Source of the DNA: Chengkuizengella axinellae
GTDB lineage: Bacteria > Bacillota > Bacilli > Paenibacillales > KCTC-33759
Reading direction: 5' to 3'
NCBI RefSeq assembly: GCF_030730905.1
Contig: NZ_JAVAMP010000015.1
Span: 25,971-89,970 of the forward strand
Length of the DNA: 64,000 nt
The notes beneath the pieces were generated by a model, which ran no database searches, was not told the origin of the DNA, and worked only from the letters and a program-made list of their open reading frames with translations. Of this stretch, positions 27,157-36,301 are shown piece after piece. Made by a program: the position numbers and the translations under genes. Numbering within the stretch: position 1 is the first letter of the stretch; the number at the start of each line of letters is the position of its first letter.

Positions 27157-27798
27157 ATGACAAAAAAACTTATCGCAGAATTTTTAGGCACATACTTTTT
27201 AGTTTTAGCAGGTACAGGTGCCATAGTGACAAACTCCATTACAGGAGATTTAACACATGTCGGAGTCGCTATCACTTGGGGACTTGTTGTCATGGCAATG
27301 ATTTATACGTTTGGCCATATTTCTGGAGCGCACTTTAATCCAGCTGTAACCATTGGATTCTTAACGAACCGAAGCATTAGTGGGAAAGAAGCTGCTTATT
27401 ATATTGTTTCACAAATTTTAGCTGCACTAGCCGCAAGTACTACCCTTCTTTTCTTATTTGGCAATATCGCGAATTTGGGTGCTACCTTACCTAGAGAAGG
27501 TTGGATGCAAACTTTTATTATTGAGTTTATTCTTACATTCTTTTTAATGATGGTGATCTTAGGTTCTGCTGTTCACGGTAAAGCTGTTAAGTCCTTTGCT
27601 GGACTCGCTATTGGTACTACAGTTGGACTCGAAGCCATGTTTGCTGGACCTATTAGCGGTGCTTCTATGAATCCTGCTAGATCTATCGGTCCTGCCTTAT
27701 TATCTGGAAGTTTAGAGCATCTATGGATCTACATTATTGCTACAACTCTAGGTTCTATAGCTGCTGCAGTGATTTATCAATATATTAAAGATAAATAA
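27157..27798 (+). CDS. Aquaporin / MIP-family channel
   Basis: Channel protein of 213 aa with six membrane helices. Both half-helix signatures are present, HFNPAVT and SMNPARS. The Arg after the second NPA and the short loops favour a water channel (AqpZ type) over a glycerol facilitator. Preceded by AGGAG. It is followed by xerS 38 bases later in the same direction. Confidence 0.92.
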   Translation: MTKKLIAEFLGTYFLVLAGTGAIVTNSITGDLTHVGVAITWGLVVMAMIYTFGHISGAHFNPAVTIGFLTNRSISGKEAAYYIVSQILAALAASTTLLFLFGNIANLGATLPREGWMQTFIIEFILTFFLMMVILGSAVHGKAVKSFAGLAIGTTVGLEAMFAGPISGASMNPARSIGPALLSGSLEHLWIYIIATTLGSIAAAVIYQYIKDK

Positions 27799-27838
27799 GT
27801 ATATTTTCGATAGAAAGATTTTCAAGGGGTGAAAGATG

Positions 27839-28918
27839 ATGAATATCATAAAAATCAAAGATCGACAAGAATTAGATAAGCTCATACCTACAATGCCATG
27901 GTACGTTGAAAAATTTATCAATCACAAATTGCAAGATCTTTCCCCCTCTACTCTACTTGAATACGTACGTGACTATAGTACGTTTTTATCCTGGTTGCTA
28001 GCTGAAGGACTTTCTGATGCGAAAAGTTTGAAAGAAGTTCCTTTAGAACATTTAGAACAATTACATACAGAAAGCATTGATAATTTCAGAGCTTTTTTAG
28101 CAACTAGAAAAGAAAATACCAACGCTAAAATCACGATAATAAGAAAACTTTCGTCTCTTCGATCCTTATTTCATTATTTAAGTCAAATTGCGGAGGATGA
28201 AAACTTCTATCCACTTTTAAAAAGAAATGTCATGGCAAAAATTGAAATAAAAAGAACAAACAAAGCTAAAGAAATAGCAAATAAATTGGAAGGAAAACTA
28301 TTACAAGAAAGTGAGATTATTGAGTTTATTGAATATGTTAAAGAAGGTTACGAATATGACATTGCAAAGAATAAACAAGCGCTATATTTTTATAAGTTAA
28401 ACAAAATAAGAGATGTATGCATCATTAGTCTCATATTACACTCAGGACTTCGTGTCTCAGAGGTCGTAAATTTATCTTTAGACGATATCGATCTAAAAAA
28501 ACAAACCGTATACGTATATAGAAAAGGAAATCATGATGAATCCTTCAAAACTAGAGTTTTTTTTAGAAAAGATGCCATAGAAAATATTGAGCAATACTTA
28601 ACCATCCGTGCAATAAAATATAAAGCACCTAAAAAGGAAAAAGCACTCTTTCTTACCATTCCAAACGGAGCGAATGAAGGAAAAGTGATGTCTAAGAGAG
28701 CTATTCAAGAAATGGTAATCAAATACGCCAAAAGATTCGGCAAACCCTATTTAACTGTACATAAATTACGCCATTCATTTGCTACTGATTATTATTTGCA
28801 AAATGATCTATATAAAACACAGGAACAGTTAGGACATGCTTCAACAGACACTACCCAAATCTATGCACATCTAACGGATAAAACGATGGAAAAAGCAATT
28901 GATCAAAGAAAAATATAA
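27839..28918 (+). CDS. xerS: Tyrosine recombinase XerS
   Basis: Integrase-family recombinase of about 359 aa (an ATG one codon earlier at 27836 is equally possible; GGGGTG precedes both). The N-terminal SAM-like core-binding domain covers about 15-125, including LSPSTLLEYVRDYSTFLSWL; the catalytic domain covers about 170-355 with Arg in SGLRVSEV, Lys in VYRKGNHD, HKLRHSF, GHAS and the nucleophile Tyr in TQIYAHLT. Length and the single-protein type match streptococcal XerS, which resolves chromosome dimers at a dif_SL site and is often adjacent to it. Here it sits in an ordinary gene row, so it is chromosomal, not a phage integrase. Confidence 0.88.
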   Translation: MNIIKIKDRQELDKLIPTMPWYVEKFINHKLQDLSPSTLLEYVRDYSTFLSWLLAEGLSDAKSLKEVPLEHLEQLHTESIDNFRAFLATRKENTNAKITIIRKLSSLRSLFHYLSQIAEDENFYPLLKRNVMAKIEIKRTNKAKEIANKLEGKLLQESEIIEFIEYVKEGYEYDIAKNKQALYFYKLNKIRDVCIISLILHSGLRVSEVVNLSLDDIDLKKQTVYVYRKGNHDESFKTRVFFRKDAIENIEQYLTIRAIKYKAPKKEKALFLTIPNGANEGKVMSKRAIQEMVIKYAKRFGKPYLTVHKLRHSFATDYYLQNDLYKTQEQLGHASTDTTQIYAHLTDKTMEKAIDQRKI

Positions 28919-28933
28919 TTGATTCCCAATATT

Positions 28934-28979
28934 TGATTATTTATAATTATTATTATATAATAATTATTGTAAATAATCA
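28934..28979. promoter_or_regulatory. 46-bp AT-rich palindrome, likely PerR box of dps
   Basis: A 46-base inverted repeat centred at 28956/28957 with only two non-Watson-Crick positions (one T-T, one T-G). It contains two PerR-box-like sequences: TTATAATTATTATTA (14 of 15 to TTATAATNATTATAA) and TAATAATTATTGTAA (13 of 15). It lies 47 bases upstream of a dps/mrgA gene, the classical PerR target. A Fur-family operator is the best explanation; a recombination site for XerS is a less likely alternative. Confidence 0.7.
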
Positions 28980-29025
28980 TCTATATACTGTTTGTTTCAA
29001 TTTCAATTAGAGAGGAGTATTATAC

Positions 29026-29466
29026 ATGAATGAGAATTTAAACACAGCACTAAATCAACAATTAGCAAATATGAACGTATTGTATACTAAACTACATAAC
29101 TACCACTGGTATGTAAAAGGAGAACATTTTTTTACATTACACGAAAAATTTGAAGAGTTATATAACGAGGTTACTGGTTATTCAGATGAAATCGCTGAAA
29201 ATATGTTAGCATCTGGTGCAGTCCCAGCTGCTAGTTTAAGAGAATACTTAACTTTAGCTTCAATCGAGGAAGCAGCGAATGGTCTGTCTGCTAATGAGAT
29301 GGTTCAATCTGTTGTAGATGATTTTTCAAAAATTGGATCAGAAATTAGGAAAGCCATTGAAATTGCAGATGAAGAAAATGATATTCGTGTAGCAGATTTA
29401 CTTGAAGGTATAGTAATGAGTCTAGAAAAACATCAATGGATGTTAAATGCTTACTTAGGAAAATAA
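29026..29466 (+). CDS. dps: Dps/MrgA-type DNA-protecting ferritin
   Basis: Ferritin-like protein of 146 aa. The Dps signature LHNYHWYVKGEHFFTLHEKFEELY provides the His and acidic ligands of the intersubunit ferroxidase site, with DEIAE further on. It oxidises Fe(II) with peroxide and stores it, protecting DNA. Start ATG has GAGGAG upstream. A PerR-like palindrome covers its promoter, so peroxide induction is likely. A paralogue about 60% similar by eye lies at 60925-61362. Confidence 0.93.
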   Translation: MNENLNTALNQQLANMNVLYTKLHNYHWYVKGEHFFTLHEKFEELYNEVTGYSDEIAENMLASGAVPAASLREYLTLASIEEAANGLSANEMVQSVVDDFSKIGSEIRKAIEIADEENDIRVADLLEGIVMSLEKHQWMLNAYLGK

Positions 29467-29479
29467 AAATAAAAAACAT

Positions 29480-29520
29480 TAACGCCTCAAATCATGGTAA
29501 AAATGAATTGAGGCGTTTTA
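29480..29520 (+). terminator. Intrinsic terminator of dps
   Basis: AACGCCTCAA pairs with TTGAGGCGTT across a 17-base loop and is followed by TTTAAT, 14 bases beyond the stop codon. Confidence 0.8.
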
Positions 29521-29533
29521 ATCATATACTCGA

Positions 29534-29761
29534 CTATTTCCTCTCATTTCCTCGTTTAAAATTCCCAGTAAGTTTGGCCAATATAAGTTGAATCCCAAAT
29601 TCATCTTTACCTTCTATATTTGAAAGGAACTTTTTTGACTCCTTTTCGCTCAAAGTTTTTATCATTCGATTATCCCAATATATCATTACTTTATTTGCTT
29701 TTGTTATTTTATAGCTGAATGGACTTTCTTTTAAGCGATCTCGTTTATCTATTTCCCCCAT
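29534..29761 (-). CDS. Small conserved hypothetical protein
   Basis: Basic protein of 75 aa starting MGEIDKRDRLKESPFSY, with no signal or membrane helix. KVMIYWDNRMIKTLSEKESKKFL and GNFKRGNERK suggest a small alpha/beta fold; small proteins of this look occur in many Bacillales but I know of no function. GGGGGATACAA precedes the ATG. Confidence 0.6.
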   Translation of the reverse strand: MGEIDKRDRLKESPFSYKITKANKVMIYWDNRMIKTLSEKESKKFLSNIEGKDEFGIQLILAKLTGNFKRGNERK

Positions 29762-29883
29762 TTGTATCCCCCGTTCTATCTTTCAAAAATATACCTGTTA
29801 TGCTATTCATTATATCATATGATTCATGTATACCCATTACATTTGCTATTTTCATTAAAATTGTTTTATTTTTGTAATAGCTA

Positions 29884-30204
29884 CTAATCATGATCAGGAG
29901 GAGCTACAATTTTAATAATTCTATCCCCTTTGGGATTAAATATTTCTAATATTAAACTGGGAACTACGGTTGATAATTTATATTCTTTTGTTTTTATTTC
30001 TATTTCGTATCTATCTTTTGAAACGCCTTTTATACTGATGGTTGCTGGAGAAATACTCTCAATATCAAATAATGGCGTGAATAATTTAATTGTAAATTTA
30101 TTTGTAGGCAGCTTTATTATAATTTCATTCAGTTTAGGACGATATATTTGTACTTCATTCCCTACATAATCATTTTCAACAATTTTCAAATGATGTTTGT
30201 ACAT
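29884..30204 (-). CDS. Hypothetical beta-rich protein, paralogous to its neighbour
   Basis: Product of 106 aa without signal peptide, rich in alternating Ile/Val/Lys that suggests beta strands. Residues about 42-52 (TPLFDIESISP) match APLYDIDSVNT of the next upstream gene, so the two probably share a domain. AGGAG precedes the ATG and the gap to the upstream gene is 10 bases, so they form an operon. Function unknown. Confidence 0.55.
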   Translation of the reverse strand: MYKHHLKIVENDYVGNEVQIYRPKLNEIIIKLPTNKFTIKLFTPLFDIESISPATISIKGVSKDRYEIEIKTKEYKLSTVVPSLILEIFNPKGDRIIKIVAPPDHD

Positions 30205-30214
30205 TTAAACTCTC

Positions 30215-30466
30215 CTAAACAGTAATTGGCTTTAATGTGATATTAACTAGTGTTCTTGCTACTTGTATTCCCTTGCCCTCTGTAACATTAGTAGAAAGAA
30301 CGTACGCCCCAGATGGTACCATAGTGTTTATGACATTATCAGGTGAAATCTTTGATACTAAAAAAGCGTTTGTATTTTCTAGCGCTGAAGATAATATAGT
30401 TGTTTGTACTGTATTTACTGAATCAATATCATATAAAGGTGCGACAAAGTTCCACTTAATGTCCAT
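30215..30466 (-). CDS. Hypothetical small protein, paired with its neighbour
   Basis: Product of 83 aa, not recognised. It contains APLYDIDSV near the N-terminus, as in the next gene, and a strand-rich GAYVLSTNV...VARTLVNITL part. The ribosome binding site is weak (AGGG 9 bases before ATG), and the open frame extends upstream without a better start, so it could be a remnant of a longer gene. The opposite-strand frame over the same bases is treated as a shadow because of the shared motif here. Confidence 0.45.
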   Translation of the reverse strand: MDIKWNFVAPLYDIDSVNTVQTTILSSALENTNAFLVSKISPDNVINTMVPSGAYVLSTNVTEGKGIQVARTLVNITLKPITV

Positions 30467-30730
30467 AACAAAAAACCCTATCGGAGTATTTCGAAGATGT
30501 CTTCGAATCCTTCTTAAGAGGTAGTTTTTGTTGAAACATCAAATTTGTAAACTTCAAACTATTAAATTCAATTTGATCTCTTCTATTTGTTCCATTTGTC
30601 TTTTTTCATGAATATTATTTGCTAATTGACTCATGATTTCTTGAACCATGATTTCTTACTTGAAAATGAACTCATCAGTTGGTTGAATATTGTCTGGGGG
30701 TGTTCTTTTCAAGTTCGATCAGAGAACAAT

Positions 30731-31216
30731 TCATAACCTGTCTGAACTTACATTGGTATTTTCATGCTGTAACAACCATTCTTTTCTCCACATGCCTCCG
30801 CCATATCCAACTAGCTTTCCATTGCTTCCTACGACTCTGTGACACGGGATAATGATGACAATTTTATTCTTATTGTTCGCATTCCCTACGGCTCTCATCG
30901 CTTTTTCGTTCCCTATCTTTTCCCCTACTTTTTTATAGGATGCTAATTCTCCAAATGGTATGTTTGTTAATTCATTCCACACTTTTTCTTGAAACTCAGT
31001 ACCTTGTAAATGCAAATTCAAATGAAACTGTTTTCTAGTCCCCTTAAAGTATTCATCTAATTGTTTACTTGTCTCTTTTAATATAAGAGGTATTTGTGAA
31101 GATTGGGGTTCTTTCTTTTCTTCTACGAATTGTACTTCTTTCAATTTTTGTTCATCACTTTTGCATTTAAGCAATCCAACTGGTGAGTCGTAATATAATA
31201 TATAATCATTGTTCAT
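30731..31216 (-). CDS. ogt: Methylated-DNA-protein cysteine methyltransferase
   Basis: DNA repair protein of 161 aa that transfers the alkyl group from O6-alkylguanine to its own cysteine. The active-site motif IPCHRVVG is intact, followed by LVGYGGGMWRKEWLLQHE, the family end. The N-terminal domain is short, as in Ogt. It acts once per molecule. The helix-turn-helix part ASYKKVGEKIGNEKAMRAVG is also present. Confidence 0.94.
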   Translation of the reverse strand: MNNDYILYYDSPVGLLKCKSDEQKLKEVQFVEEKKEPQSSQIPLILKETSKQLDEYFKGTRKQFHLNLHLQGTEFQEKVWNELTNIPFGELASYKKVGEKIGNEKAMRAVGNANNKNKIVIIIPCHRVVGSNGKLVGYGGGMWRKEWLLQHENTNVSSDRL

Positions 31217-31289
31217 TGTTCATGTACACCTTCCTTATACCCTTAACTATACAATAATGTAGAAGAAAAGTTTTTTAAAATCTTGCTTT

Positions 31290-31955
31290 CTAATTTTTAA
31301 ATGGCGGATTCTCCTTGTTTCCCCATTGATTCAAATAAATCAAATCTCGGAGTTCTTCTCTTTTCGCCCATTTATTCGTTTCTAGAATAGGGGCCTTGGG
31401 ATATTCATCTGTATATCCTATCGTCAATAATGCTGCAGGATCAATATGAGGCGGAATACTTAATATATCTCTAACATCATTTTTTTTATAAAAGCTCACC
31501 CAACCAAGTGCGATTCCTTCTGCACAGGAAGCGAGCCACATATTTTGTATCGAACAAGCCACAGACATAAGGTCTGTTTCTGGAATGGAGTTCCTTCCAA
31601 GTACATGCGAACCTCCTCTTGTTGGATCACAGGTAACACAAATTGTTACTGGCGCTTCCTTTAAACCCTCTACTTTTAAAGACAGGAAATGACTTTGACG
31701 TTTGCCTTCATAATGGATGGCCAAAGCCCGCCTTTCTTTATCCGCTGCCCATGCCAATTGATCTTTTACTTTCGGTGATTTAATAATAATAAAATTCCAA
31801 GGCTGCATAAAACCTACTGAAGGGGCATTGTGTCCCGCTTCTATAATTCGCTCAATAGCTGCATCAGGTATAGGTCGATTTAAAAAAGAACGGACATCCC
31901 TTCTTGTATGAATGACTTTATATATCGCCTCTCGTTCTTGATCAGAAAACATCAT
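31290..31955 (-). CDS. bluB: 5,6-dimethylbenzimidazole synthase, BluB-like
   Basis: Nitroreductase-fold flavoprotein of 221 aa. RRDVRSFLNRPIPDAA at the N-terminus and GHNAPSVGFMQPWNFIIIKS match BluB, which cleaves reduced FMN to make the lower ligand of vitamin B12. The later GGSHVLGRNSIPETDLMSVACSIQNMWLA with LGWVSFY supports it. No other cobalamin genes are in the window and no cobalamin riboswitch was seen upstream. Start may be the second ATG at 31952. A GGGAGG site lies just upstream. Confidence 0.85.
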   Translation of the reverse strand: MMFSDQEREAIYKVIHTRRDVRSFLNRPIPDAAIERIIEAGHNAPSVGFMQPWNFIIIKSPKVKDQLAWAADKERRALAIHYEGKRQSHFLSLKVEGLKEAPVTICVTCDPTRGGSHVLGRNSIPETDLMSVACSIQNMWLASCAEGIALGWVSFYKKNDVRDILSIPPHIDPAALLTIGYTDEYPKAPILETNKWAKREELRDLIYLNQWGNKENPPFKN

Positions 31956-32106
31956 GACATCCTCCCTCTTTCCATAAAATACTTATATTTCATTGATTTT
32001 ACATCGTTTTTACTTGCAATCAATCTTTTAAAAACAAATATTTTATAACATAAACATATGAAATCAATTTAGTTTCAAATCAGATTTCATAAAGGAGAGA
32101 AGTTAA

Positions 32107-33279
32107 ATGAGGATTGCAATCTTTACTGACACTTATTTACTCGATATCAATGGAGTTGCAAAAACTTTAGGAAGATAGTCAAGTTATCTTGAAAAAAATA
32201 ATATTCCATTTCGCATTTATGCCCCTCATCATGAACAGAACAAATATATAAATGATGATATTGTTCAAACTTATTACAGCATCCCTTTTCTACTGTATCC
32301 TGAATGCAAAATGGCTTTCCCTAACCCTATTCATATAAAGAAATCACTTCAGCAATTTCAACCCACTCTTTTTCACATTGCCACCCCATTTAATATTGGT
32401 TTGCTTGGACACCATTACGCAAGTAAATATAACATTCCATTCGTTGCTTCTTATCACACAAATTTTGATCAATATTTAAATTACTATAAAATGCAATGGA
32501 TGGAACCAATCTTATGGAAGTATATGTTGTGGTTTCATCAGGAATGTAAAAAAATCTATGTTCCTTCACAATCAACCAAGTCCTATTTGGAGCAAAAAGA
32601 TTTAGACAATATAGAGATCTGGGGTCGAGGTATTGATACTGAAGTTTTTCATCCTATTCCAAACCGAGATGAAGTATGGAATGAATATGGTATTTCCACT
32701 GATAAATTTGTTATTCTATATGTAGGTCGTTTAGCACTTGAGAAAAATATTGATGTTCTAATCAACGCGTACAATCAATTATCTAAAGAAATAAAAGATC
32801 AATGTGAGCTTGTCATTGTTGGTGAAGGTCCGTTATATAAAGATCTTTCGGAATTGGCCTCGCGAATTTCTAAGGATTCTATTCATTTTCTTGGTTTTAA
32901 GCAAGGAATAAAACTAAGCGAACTCTATGCAGCTGCGGACCTATTCGCATTTCCTTCAGCTACAGAAACTTTTGGAAATGTTATATTAGAAGCAATGGCT
33001 TCAGGTACACCCGTTATTGGTATTAATGCTGGAGGAGTAAAAGACAACATCATTCATGAAAAAACTGGGCTGTTGAGTCCCTACAATGATATCACAAGTT
33101 TTAAGAATAATATGGAACGATTATACAATGATTCCAAACTAAGATATACATTAACAAATAATGCGTTAAAGTATTGTAAAGAGAAATCTTGGAACGCTAT
33201 TTTTGACAAATTATTAGCAAGTTTTTATGAAGTGGAAACAAATTCTAACCAAAATACAGATCAGATTATGATTCATTAA
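32107..33279 (+). pseudogene. Family 4 glycosyltransferase interrupted by a stop codon
   Basis: The natural start is ATG 32107, preceded by AAAGGAGAGAAGTTAA. The frame reads MRIAIFTDTYLLDINGVAKT and then hits TAG at 32176-32178 (codon 24), after which the same frame continues without break to 33279; the whole would be 390 aa. The Trp codon expected in the related GVAxTLxRW stretch would need one base change (TGG to TAG). The downstream part keeps the GT-B signature FAFPSATETFGNVILEAMASGTPVIG (E-x7-E). With the next gene it would make a glucuronic-acid-containing glycolipid or polymer. No ribosome binding site is seen at the internal ATG 32311. Confidence 0.85.
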
Positions 33280-33297
33280 GTAAGAGAGGAATGAAAC

Positions 33298-34662
33298 ATG
33301 AAAGTAGTTATGATTGGAAGTGGATATGTTGGGTTAACAACGGGGGTTGCCCTATCCTATATCGGACATGAAGTATCTATTATAGATATAGATGTGAAAA
33401 AAATTGATAAATTGAAAAATCGAATCCCCCCTTTTCATGAGCAGGGTCTTGAACAATTACTTCAAGAAACATCGTCTTCGATGTCATTTTATGACCATTG
33501 GGAAGGTATTAATTTAGACGTAGATATCATTATTCTAGCCGTGGGTACGCCTAGTAAATCTAACAATGAAGCTGATTTATCATATGTTGAAGATGCAGCA
33601 CGTCAAATAGGAAACAAACTAACAAGAAACATGAATCCACTTATAGTAAATAAATCCACAGTCCCAATTGGTGCTGCTGATAAAGTCAAACAAATCATTA
33701 TGCAAACTTGTACTGCCAAAGGGTTTGTTTCTCACATTCAAGTGGCCTCAAATCCAGAATTTCTTCGTGAAGGCGAAGCCTTATATGATTCCTTTTACCC
33801 GGATCGAATCATTGTGGGAGTGGATTCAGACTTTGCTAGAAATCAATTGTATTCGTTATATCAACCTATACTGGAACGTACGTTCAAACCATTAAGTGTA
33901 CTTCCTAAAGCTAGAAATGCAACGTTGCCCCCTTTCATCTCAACAAGTCCTAATAGTGCGGAATTAATTAAATATGCTGCGAATTCCTTTCTAGCTATGA
34001 AGATATCCTTCATTAATGAATTTGCAAACCTCGCTGAACAAGTTGGTGCAGATATTACAGAAGTAGCTAGAGGGATTGGATTAGATGAAAGAATTGGCAC
34101 AAGATTTTTAAATGCAGGGATCGGCTGGGGCGGAAGCTGTTTTGGTAAAGATACTCGAGCTATTATCCAAACTGGCAAACAATATGGATCTGAAATGAGT
34201 ATCGTCCAAACTGTTGTTCAAACAAATGATAAACAAAGAGAATTGGTTGTTAAAAAATTGCAAAATTATTTAAAGGTTCTTCGAGGAAAAACTATTGGAA
34301 TTTTAGGATTAGCTTTTAAACCTAATACAGATGACATTAGAGATGCACCATCCATAGATATTATCCAAAGGCTTATTGATTTAGGTGTCTACGTTCAAGT
34401 TTATGATCCACTAGCAATGGAGCAATGTAAGTTATCGCATCCATCTTTAGATATCCACTATACAGAAACTGCTGAGGAAGTTTTCAATCAAGCTCACGCC
34501 ATTATCTTGGTAACAGAATGGGAGGAATTTAGAACCTTATCCTATCAACATTTAGTACAACGTATGAGAAATAATTTAGTGATTGATGGACGAAACTTTT
34601 TAAATGGAGAAATCATAACAGAATATGGTTATACGTACAGCGGAATCGGAAAAGGCAGTTGA
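33298..34662 (+). CDS. ugd: UDP-glucose 6-dehydrogenase
   Basis: Enzyme of 454 aa that oxidises UDP-glucose to UDP-glucuronate with two NAD+. The N-terminal IGSGYVGLTTGVALS binds NAD; the catalytic Cys lies in GIGWGGSCFGKDTRAI; the C-terminal domain starts at GKTIGILGLAFKPNTDDIRDAPS. All hallmark regions are intact. It starts 19 bases after the broken glycosyltransferase gene, so both were one operon. Confidence 0.95.
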   Translation: MKVVMIGSGYVGLTTGVALSYIGHEVSIIDIDVKKIDKLKNRIPPFHEQGLEQLLQETSSSMSFYDHWEGINLDVDIIILAVGTPSKSNNEADLSYVEDAARQIGNKLTRNMNPLIVNKSTVPIGAADKVKQIIMQTCTAKGFVSHIQVASNPEFLREGEALYDSFYPDRIIVGVDSDFARNQLYSLYQPILERTFKPLSVLPKARNATLPPFISTSPNSAELIKYAANSFLAMKISFINEFANLAEQVGADITEVARGIGLDERIGTRFLNAGIGWGGSCFGKDTRAIIQTGKQYGSEMSIVQTVVQTNDKQRELVVKKLQNYLKVLRGKTIGILGLAFKPNTDDIRDAPSIDIIQRLIDLGVYVQVYDPLAMEQCKLSHPSLDIHYTETAEEVFNQAHAIILVTEWEEFRTLSYQHLVQRMRNNLVIDGRNFLNGEIITEYGYTYSGIGKGS

Positions 34663-34666
34663 TTTA

Positions 34667-34702
34667 AGCCCACTAATATATTCATTAGTGGGCTATTTTA
34701 TT
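34667..34702 (+). terminator. Intrinsic terminator of the ugd operon
   Basis: GCCCACTAAT pairs perfectly with ATTAGTGGGC around a 6-base loop, followed by TATTTTATTTTATT. Confidence 0.9.
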
Positions 34703-34741
34703 TTATTGGTAATCTATATCTCTTCTACTACTCTAATTCAT

Positions 34742-36028
34742 CTAAGTTTGCTGTGGTTTCAATGACGGCTGTTTTAAAAATTCTAAGTAGAAATATATAG
34801 CCGCGATGATGAATAAGCAAACTCCTCCAGTCAAAGGCAACCAAAAGGCAGGGATCTTATTTAGAATCGTACCTGAAGTAATCATAGCTAAAGGTACAAA
34901 TGTTTTTACGATTGAAAGTGCAACACTTATTACCCTTCCTCTCAACTCATCAGGAACTAATTTTTGCAGCATCGTCATCACAGGAATATCTATAAAAGCA
35001 ATCGCGAACCCATATGCCAGATGAATGAAAACATAATAAAGGGTATAAAACAGCTTGAATTCAAAGCTTATGATTAGTATAGGAGCTGCGATGAAGAGGA
35101 TTAATAATGAATTTATTAAAGTCATTAAGGTAAGTAATTTAGCATATTCCATTAATCGATCATTTAATTTGCTAACTAAAATAGCTCCTAATAATATTCC
35201 AACAGACAATGAACCTTCAATAATCCCAAAGGAAACGGGGCTTAATTCGATTACATTCGTAATAATATATGGTACTGGAATTACGACTGAAAAGGTAAAG
35301 AAAAAATTGATTAATATGAATAAAATCATCATGTTGATTAAATTTTTTTGGTTGAATAAGAATGAGATCCCATCCTTTATATCTTTAAATATATTGATTT
35401 TACCTTCTCTACTCTTTTTCTCTTCTACATTAAAATTAAAATTAATAAATAACTCAGACAAACCTGACAATACAAATGAAACTGCATTGATTAGAATAAA
35501 AAGTTGAATATCAATAAATGCATATACCATACCACCTAACACGGGTCCTAATATAAATGAGGCGGACATAATCATTCTCGTTATTGCATTCATTTTCATT
35601 AAATTTTTATCCAGTACGATATTTGGTTTTGCTGAGTCGGAGCATACAAAAAATAAAGTACCAAGAATATTCAGGATCAGTGTAACAGCATAAATCAAAA
35701 TTAAATTAAATTGTACAAAACTTACGAAAAATAAAATAAATAATACTATACCACTCAATAAATCTGTACCTACAATGATCATCTTCCGATTTAAACGATC
35801 TGTTAAAACACCTGCTATTGGACCAAAAATCACAGTAGGCAATATAGATAAAACTAAATTTGTTGCGAAGGAAAGTCCAGAGCCTGTTGCGGTTAAGATA
35901 TATAAACTAATCGCAAAGGAATATACGGATGTGCCAAATAATGAAATAAATTGACCCGAGCAAAATAAAAAAAAGTTTTTAAAGTCTGATTTTGGATCTC
36001 TGAACGTTCTAATTAGATTTGTAATCAA
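34742..36028 (-). CDS. MFS efflux protein 1 of the MerR-methyltransferase cluster
   Basis: MFS permease of 428 aa with about 12 helices, of the MFS_3 / macrolide-efflux-like group. GPIAGVLTDRLNRK after helix 2 is motif A. It is highly similar over its length to the products at 37583 and 41911 (for example SGLSFATNLVLSILPT and VPDELRGRV), so it is a tandem paralogue. It has no MerR partner directly downstream, unlike the other two. Its promoter region carries the conserved box (36102-36129) and the GGGGTTAACCCC palindrome (36176-36187). Confidence 0.9.
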   Translation of the reverse strand: MITNLIRTFRDPKSDFKNFFLFCSGQFISLFGTSVYSFAISLYILTATGSGLSFATNLVLSILPTVIFGPIAGVLTDRLNRKMIIVGTDLLSGIVLFILFFVSFVQFNLILIYAVTLILNILGTLFFVCSDSAKPNIVLDKNLMKMNAITRMIMSASFILGPVLGGMVYAFIDIQLFILINAVSFVLSGLSELFINFNFNVEEKKSREGKINIFKDIKDGISFLFNQKNLINMMILFILINFFFTFSVVIPVPYIITNVIELSPVSFGIIEGSLSVGILLGAILVSKLNDRLMEYAKLLTLMTLINSLLILFIAAPILIISFEFKLFYTLYYVFIHLAYGFAIAFIDIPVMTMLQKLVPDELRGRVISVALSIVKTFVPLAMITSGTILNKIPAFWLPLTGGVCLFIIAAIYFYLEFLKQPSLKPQQT

Positions 36029-36101
36029 CTTGTTATCCCCCTCTATATGATTTGAGTAAAGTGCTTTCTGATCAGATTATGAGCTCTTTATCTTTATATA
36101 G

Positions 36102-36129
36102 AAGTTTAATGTATGGGGATAAGACGACA
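36102..36129 (-). promoter_or_regulatory. Conserved box upstream of MFS 1
   Basis: On the minus strand TGTCGTCTTATCCCCATACA, then TTAAACTT, aligns without gaps to the sequence upstream of MFS 2 (TGTCGCCTCATCCCTATGAT, then TTACACTT). It lies about 75 bases before the start. A TAAACT element with CTGTCG upstream may be the -10 and -35, in which case the box is the promoter spacer, the usual place for MerR-family operators. Confidence 0.55.
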
Positions 36130-36173
36130 GCAATATAGGAAATGGATTTATTTTTGAATAAAAAACATTGATT

Positions 36174-36189
36174 ATGGGGTTAACCCCAT
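36174..36189. promoter_or_regulatory. GGGGTTAACCCC palindrome upstream of MFS 1
   Basis: ATGGGGTTAACCCCAT is a perfect 16-base palindrome with no T-run after it, so it is not an obvious terminator. Its centre is about 56 bases from the centre of the GACGACA end of the conserved box. The same core recurs upstream of MFS 2 and MFS 3. Confidence 0.5.
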
Positions 36190-36227
36190 GTTTGATTAAC
36201 TGCCAATAATCAAATTATAGTTTTTAT

Positions 36228-36262
36228 TGCAAAAAAGAAAGCTTCTTTCAAAGCTTCTTCAT
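36228..36262 (-). terminator. Weak terminator after MerR-methyltransferase A
   Basis: Minus strand has overlapping AAGCTT-containing hairpins followed by CTTTTTTGC, 40-70 bases past the stop codon at 36302. The stem is short or imperfect, so the call is tentative. Confidence 0.4.
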
Positions 36263-36301
36263 TCATTTTATTATTAAGTTTGCATATAACTTCCTGGTGA
36301 T

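Noticed and set aside
27839..28918. Tyrosine recombinase as evidence of a prophage or integrative element
   Set aside because: Sequence and length match XerS; no phage, transfer or attachment-site genes are nearby.
28934..28979. dif_SL-like recombination site for XerS
   Set aside because: No 31-bp dif_SL pattern with unequal arms is visible; the PerR-box matches and the position before dps explain the palindrome better. Kept only as an alternative.
30237..30524. 95-aa plus-strand frame opposite the small gene at 30215
   Set aside because: The minus-strand frame shares a motif with its neighbour (PLYDIDS / PLFDIES) and lies in the same operon direction; the plus frame has no ribosome binding site.
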